Positions 13,815 through 15,376 of a stretch of DNA of 15,376 nucleotides are shown piece after piece; the first letter of the stretch is position 1, and each line of letters opens with the position of its first letter. The position numbers and the translations under genes are program-made. The notes under the pieces were generated by a model, which saw nothing but the letters and a program-made list of their open reading frames with translations, did no database searches and was not told the DNA's origin. Source of the DNA: Dehalococcoidales bacterium (GTDB taxonomy: Bacteria; Chloroflexota; Dehalococcoidia; Dehalococcoidales; UBA2162); NCBI GenBank assembly GCA_016932435.1, contig JAFGCW010000019.1:1-15376 (forward strand), read 5' to 3'.

Positions 13815-13852
13815 TAAAATACCTTGCCTGATTGAGGGCAAGGTATTTTAGT
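13815..13852. terminator. Perfect 15-bp hairpin, probable terminator or attenuator
   Basis: CTAAAATACCTTGCC (13815-13829) pairs perfectly with GGCAAGGTATTTTAG (13838-13852), loop TGATTGAG. The A/T-rich base of the stem gives TTTTAGTTT on the plus strand. A transcript from the 13737 promoter would end here after about 80 nt. Between this hairpin and 14087 I see no well-supported feature except a doubtful small reading frame. Confidence 0.6.
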
Positions 13853-13994
13853 TTCCATATAAAAAACATAGTATGACTGCCGGTTCTCGATCTGGATAAT
13901 CCTTTTATTAAAAATTTGCTAATTACTATATCTGTTATTAAAACGGTAATATTAAATAGTCTTGAAAGGTAATAATTTCGCAATATACAGCCAG

Positions 13995-14120
13995 TCAATA
14001 TAACATATCATTTCGTTTTAAATAATACACGCCTCCTAGCAGAATCGGGGTAATTCCTACAATTCCAGACAGAACTAATCTGATTACTTGTTTTTTCTCA
14101 GAGGTAAGGTTTATAATCAT
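13995..14120 (-). CDS. Possible 41-residue single-helix membrane peptide
   Basis: ATG 14120 to TGA 13995 on the minus strand encodes a peptide with a charged start (about 8-14 includes EKKQVIR), a hydrophobic stretch of roughly 20 residues rich in Ile, Val, Leu and Gly, and the ending YYLKRNDMLY. That is the shape of a real small membrane protein. Against it: only AGG directly before ATG as a ribosome site, no clear promoter, and overlap of its start with the -10 of the UGSC promoter. I do not recognise the sequence. Confidence 0.25.
   Translation of the reverse strand: MIINLTSEKKQVIRLVLSGIVGITPILLGGVYYLKRNDMLY
14088..14117 (+). promoter_or_regulatory. Promoter of the second UGSC gene
   Basis: TTGTTT (14088-14093), an 18-bp spacer and a perfect TATAAT (14112-14117). 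Transcription would begin near 14124, giving a leader of about 47 nt with AGGAGG before ATG 14171. Confidence 0.6.
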
Positions 14121-14170
14121 CCTGTTGATCTAAAGAAAATACTAAATACAATCGTAGAGAAGGAGGATGT

Positions 14171-15376
14171 ATGGCAGAGAAAACTTATAAGTGCCTGAAT
14201 CCTGTCGGTAACCAGGCGCCAGTAGACTTGAAACCACTGGCCCCGCGACTCGATACCCTCGACGGTAAAACAGTCGTTGTTTGTATCAACGCGGGAGGGG
14301 ACCAGGATATTACGATACCGCTGCTAAAGGTATTACCGGAAAGGTATCCGAATATTAACTGGGACATCAAGCGGAAATTCGGCTTCAGCGCCGAATTGAC
14401 AGAAGAGGAGAAAAAGACAGCAGATGCAATGATCGCCGGCGTGATATGGTGACACGGCGCTATTTGGGGACAGTTGTTCCAGGTAGCGGATGTCGAACAG
14501 GCAGGAATACCAACAGTATCACTGCTTTACCAGGACCAGGACGAATGCTTCGTACAGGCAGCCACAATGAGTGGTTCACCCTGTCTGCGTAGAGTTCACG
14601 TGTCAAGAACTCTTCCGGGTCCGGAGGATGTCGACGGCTTTCTTCCTGACCTGCTGGATGCCCTGGTAAGACCGTTAACAGAGGAAGAGAGTTTCGGCGG
14701 AGTGTTGAATGCACTGGGTGATGAAAGGATACTCTACGAAGGTACTCTGGAAGAAGCCGAGAAGGTTTATAATGAAATAGAAACTGTACCTTATCTTCGA
14801 TATAGTCCGCCTGTTTCTAAATACACGGATGGTCTTCCCGTAACCGTTCCCACAGAGGAAAAAGTAAAAGAAATGCTGTCTCATACCAGCCATGCACCGG
14901 GTGAATTTATCATACATCAGAAAGATCATGGCAGGATGGTGCTCGGTATGGGCGAAGGGGCGAAGAAGGGATCTCCAGTGCTGTTCCAGCCTGTAAAACG
15001 TACCGCTACGGTTGAACAGGTAGCGGTAAATGCCGTAATGGCCGGGTGCAGGCCTGAATATTTCCCGGTGGTATTAACAATCGCTGAAGCAGGAGGTGGG
15101 GGCGGTTTTGACGGCCGTGGCAGCCAGGGATATGTCGTCAGCGGCCCTATAGCCAGGGAAATCGGAATGAACTGTGACGTGGGTATATTCGGTCCCGGCA
15201 ATCCGGCTAACAGGAGTATCGGACGCGCCGCAGAACTGATGTGGCGTAATTTCGGCGGTAATATACCAAACGTGACCAATACAGGGGTAATGGGTGCTCC
15301 TTTATTCAACTGTATTCCTGAAGATGTAGACTCACTCCCGCCAGGGTGGAAAGGCCTGAACGAGGAGTATGATTAC
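14171..15376 (+). CDS. Second UGSC-type selenoprotein, in-frame TGA as Sec94, 3' end beyond the window
   Basis: ATG 14171 follows GGAGG by 6 nt. Ninety-three codons precede a TGA at 14450-14452; after it the frame stays open for 308 codons to the window edge, so it is a 402-codon partial gene. The N-terminal LNP and PRLDTLDGKT segments match the protein at 218-1828, and the TGA falls at the same place. The motif here is U94-H-G-A, without the second cysteine seen in U-S-T-C, so the resolving residue differs or is elsewhere. The later domain keeps DGLPV-x-VPTEEKVKEML and ATVEQVAVNAVMAG, again matching the paralogue. No signal peptide. The region after the TGA has no convincing start of its own. 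A 12-bp hairpin follows the UGA. Function unknown; Sec suggests redox catalysis. Confidence 0.85.
14458..14488 (+). promoter_or_regulatory. Candidate bacterial SECIS hairpin in the second UGSC gene
   Basis: A lower stem of 8 bp (14458-14465 with 14481-14488) starts 5 nt after the UGA. With G14466 bulged, an upper stem GGGAC (14467-14471) pairs with GUUCC (14476-14480) around the tetraloop AGUU. A GU in the loop and one bulged base on the 5' side recall the E. coli fdhF element recognised by SelB. The loop begins 20 nt after the UGA. An alternative register gives 12 continuous pairs and a 7-nt loop. This is the best of the three candidates. Confidence 0.7.

Noticed and set aside
13747..13998. 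83-residue reading frame on the minus strand
   Set aside because: It crosses the promoter, operator and perfect hairpin at 13737-13852, and its composition is not protein-like.

Overview
The window looks like a stretch of an anaerobic Dehalococcoidia-type (Chloroflexota) genome. That is an inference from gene content: a small zinc-ribbon protein of the DUF5679 kind, lipoproteins with tandem molybdopterin-oxidoreductase-like repeats, two UGSC-type proteins and a multiheme cytochrome lipoprotein. No rRNA, tRNA, CRISPR array or transposase was found.

The most important feature is that three genes are broken by an in-frame TGA that appears to encode selenocysteine (Sec). They are a full-length UGSC-type protein (218-1828, minus strand, TGA codon 104), a paralogue that runs off the right edge (14171-15376, plus strand, TGA codon 94), and a multiheme cytochrome c lipoprotein (11087-12376, plus strand, TGA codon 66). 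Just after each TGA the RNA can fold into a small bulged hairpin whose loop contains GU, 17-22 nt downstream. That is the expected place and form of a bacterial SECIS element. In the cytochrome, reading through the TGA joins a lipoprotein signal peptide and one CxxCH to ten more CxxCH motifs that otherwise have no export signal.

Layout: 1-217, palindromic repeat and a hairpin behind the first UGSC gene; 218-1828, UGSC selenoprotein; 1829-2059, promoter and degenerate palindromic repeats; 2060-3028, short-chain dehydrogenase; 3029-3414, a strong promoter, a folded leader or small RNA and an intrinsic terminator; 3415-6165, an apparent operon of zinc-ribbon protein, molybdopterin-oxidoreductase-like lipoprotein and WtpA-like tungstate/molybdate-binding lipoprotein, closed by a strong terminator; 6247-9542 on the minus strand, an AbrB-type regulator followed by an RND efflux pump; 9543-9984, a regulatory region with several palindromes; 9985-10980, a double-rhodanese lipoprotein; 11087-13276, the selenocysteine cytochrome and a Tat-exported four-cluster ferredoxin; 13326-13628, a CsoR-family repressor on the minus strand; 13629-14170, a regulatory region; 14171 to the end, the second UGSC selenoprotein.

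How the parts may work together (inference): the cytochrome and ferredoxin form an extracytoplasmic electron-transfer unit with no catalytic or quinone-binding subunit in the window. The CsoR-family protein keeps two cysteines but lacks the copper-ligand histidine, as in persulfide-sensing CstR. Two nearly identical 17-bp candidate operators lie in promoters: one before the rhodanese gene and one between the repressor gene and the second UGSC gene. This suggests a sulfur-responsive regulon beside a cluster of selenoproteins. No selA, selB, selC or selD gene is present here.
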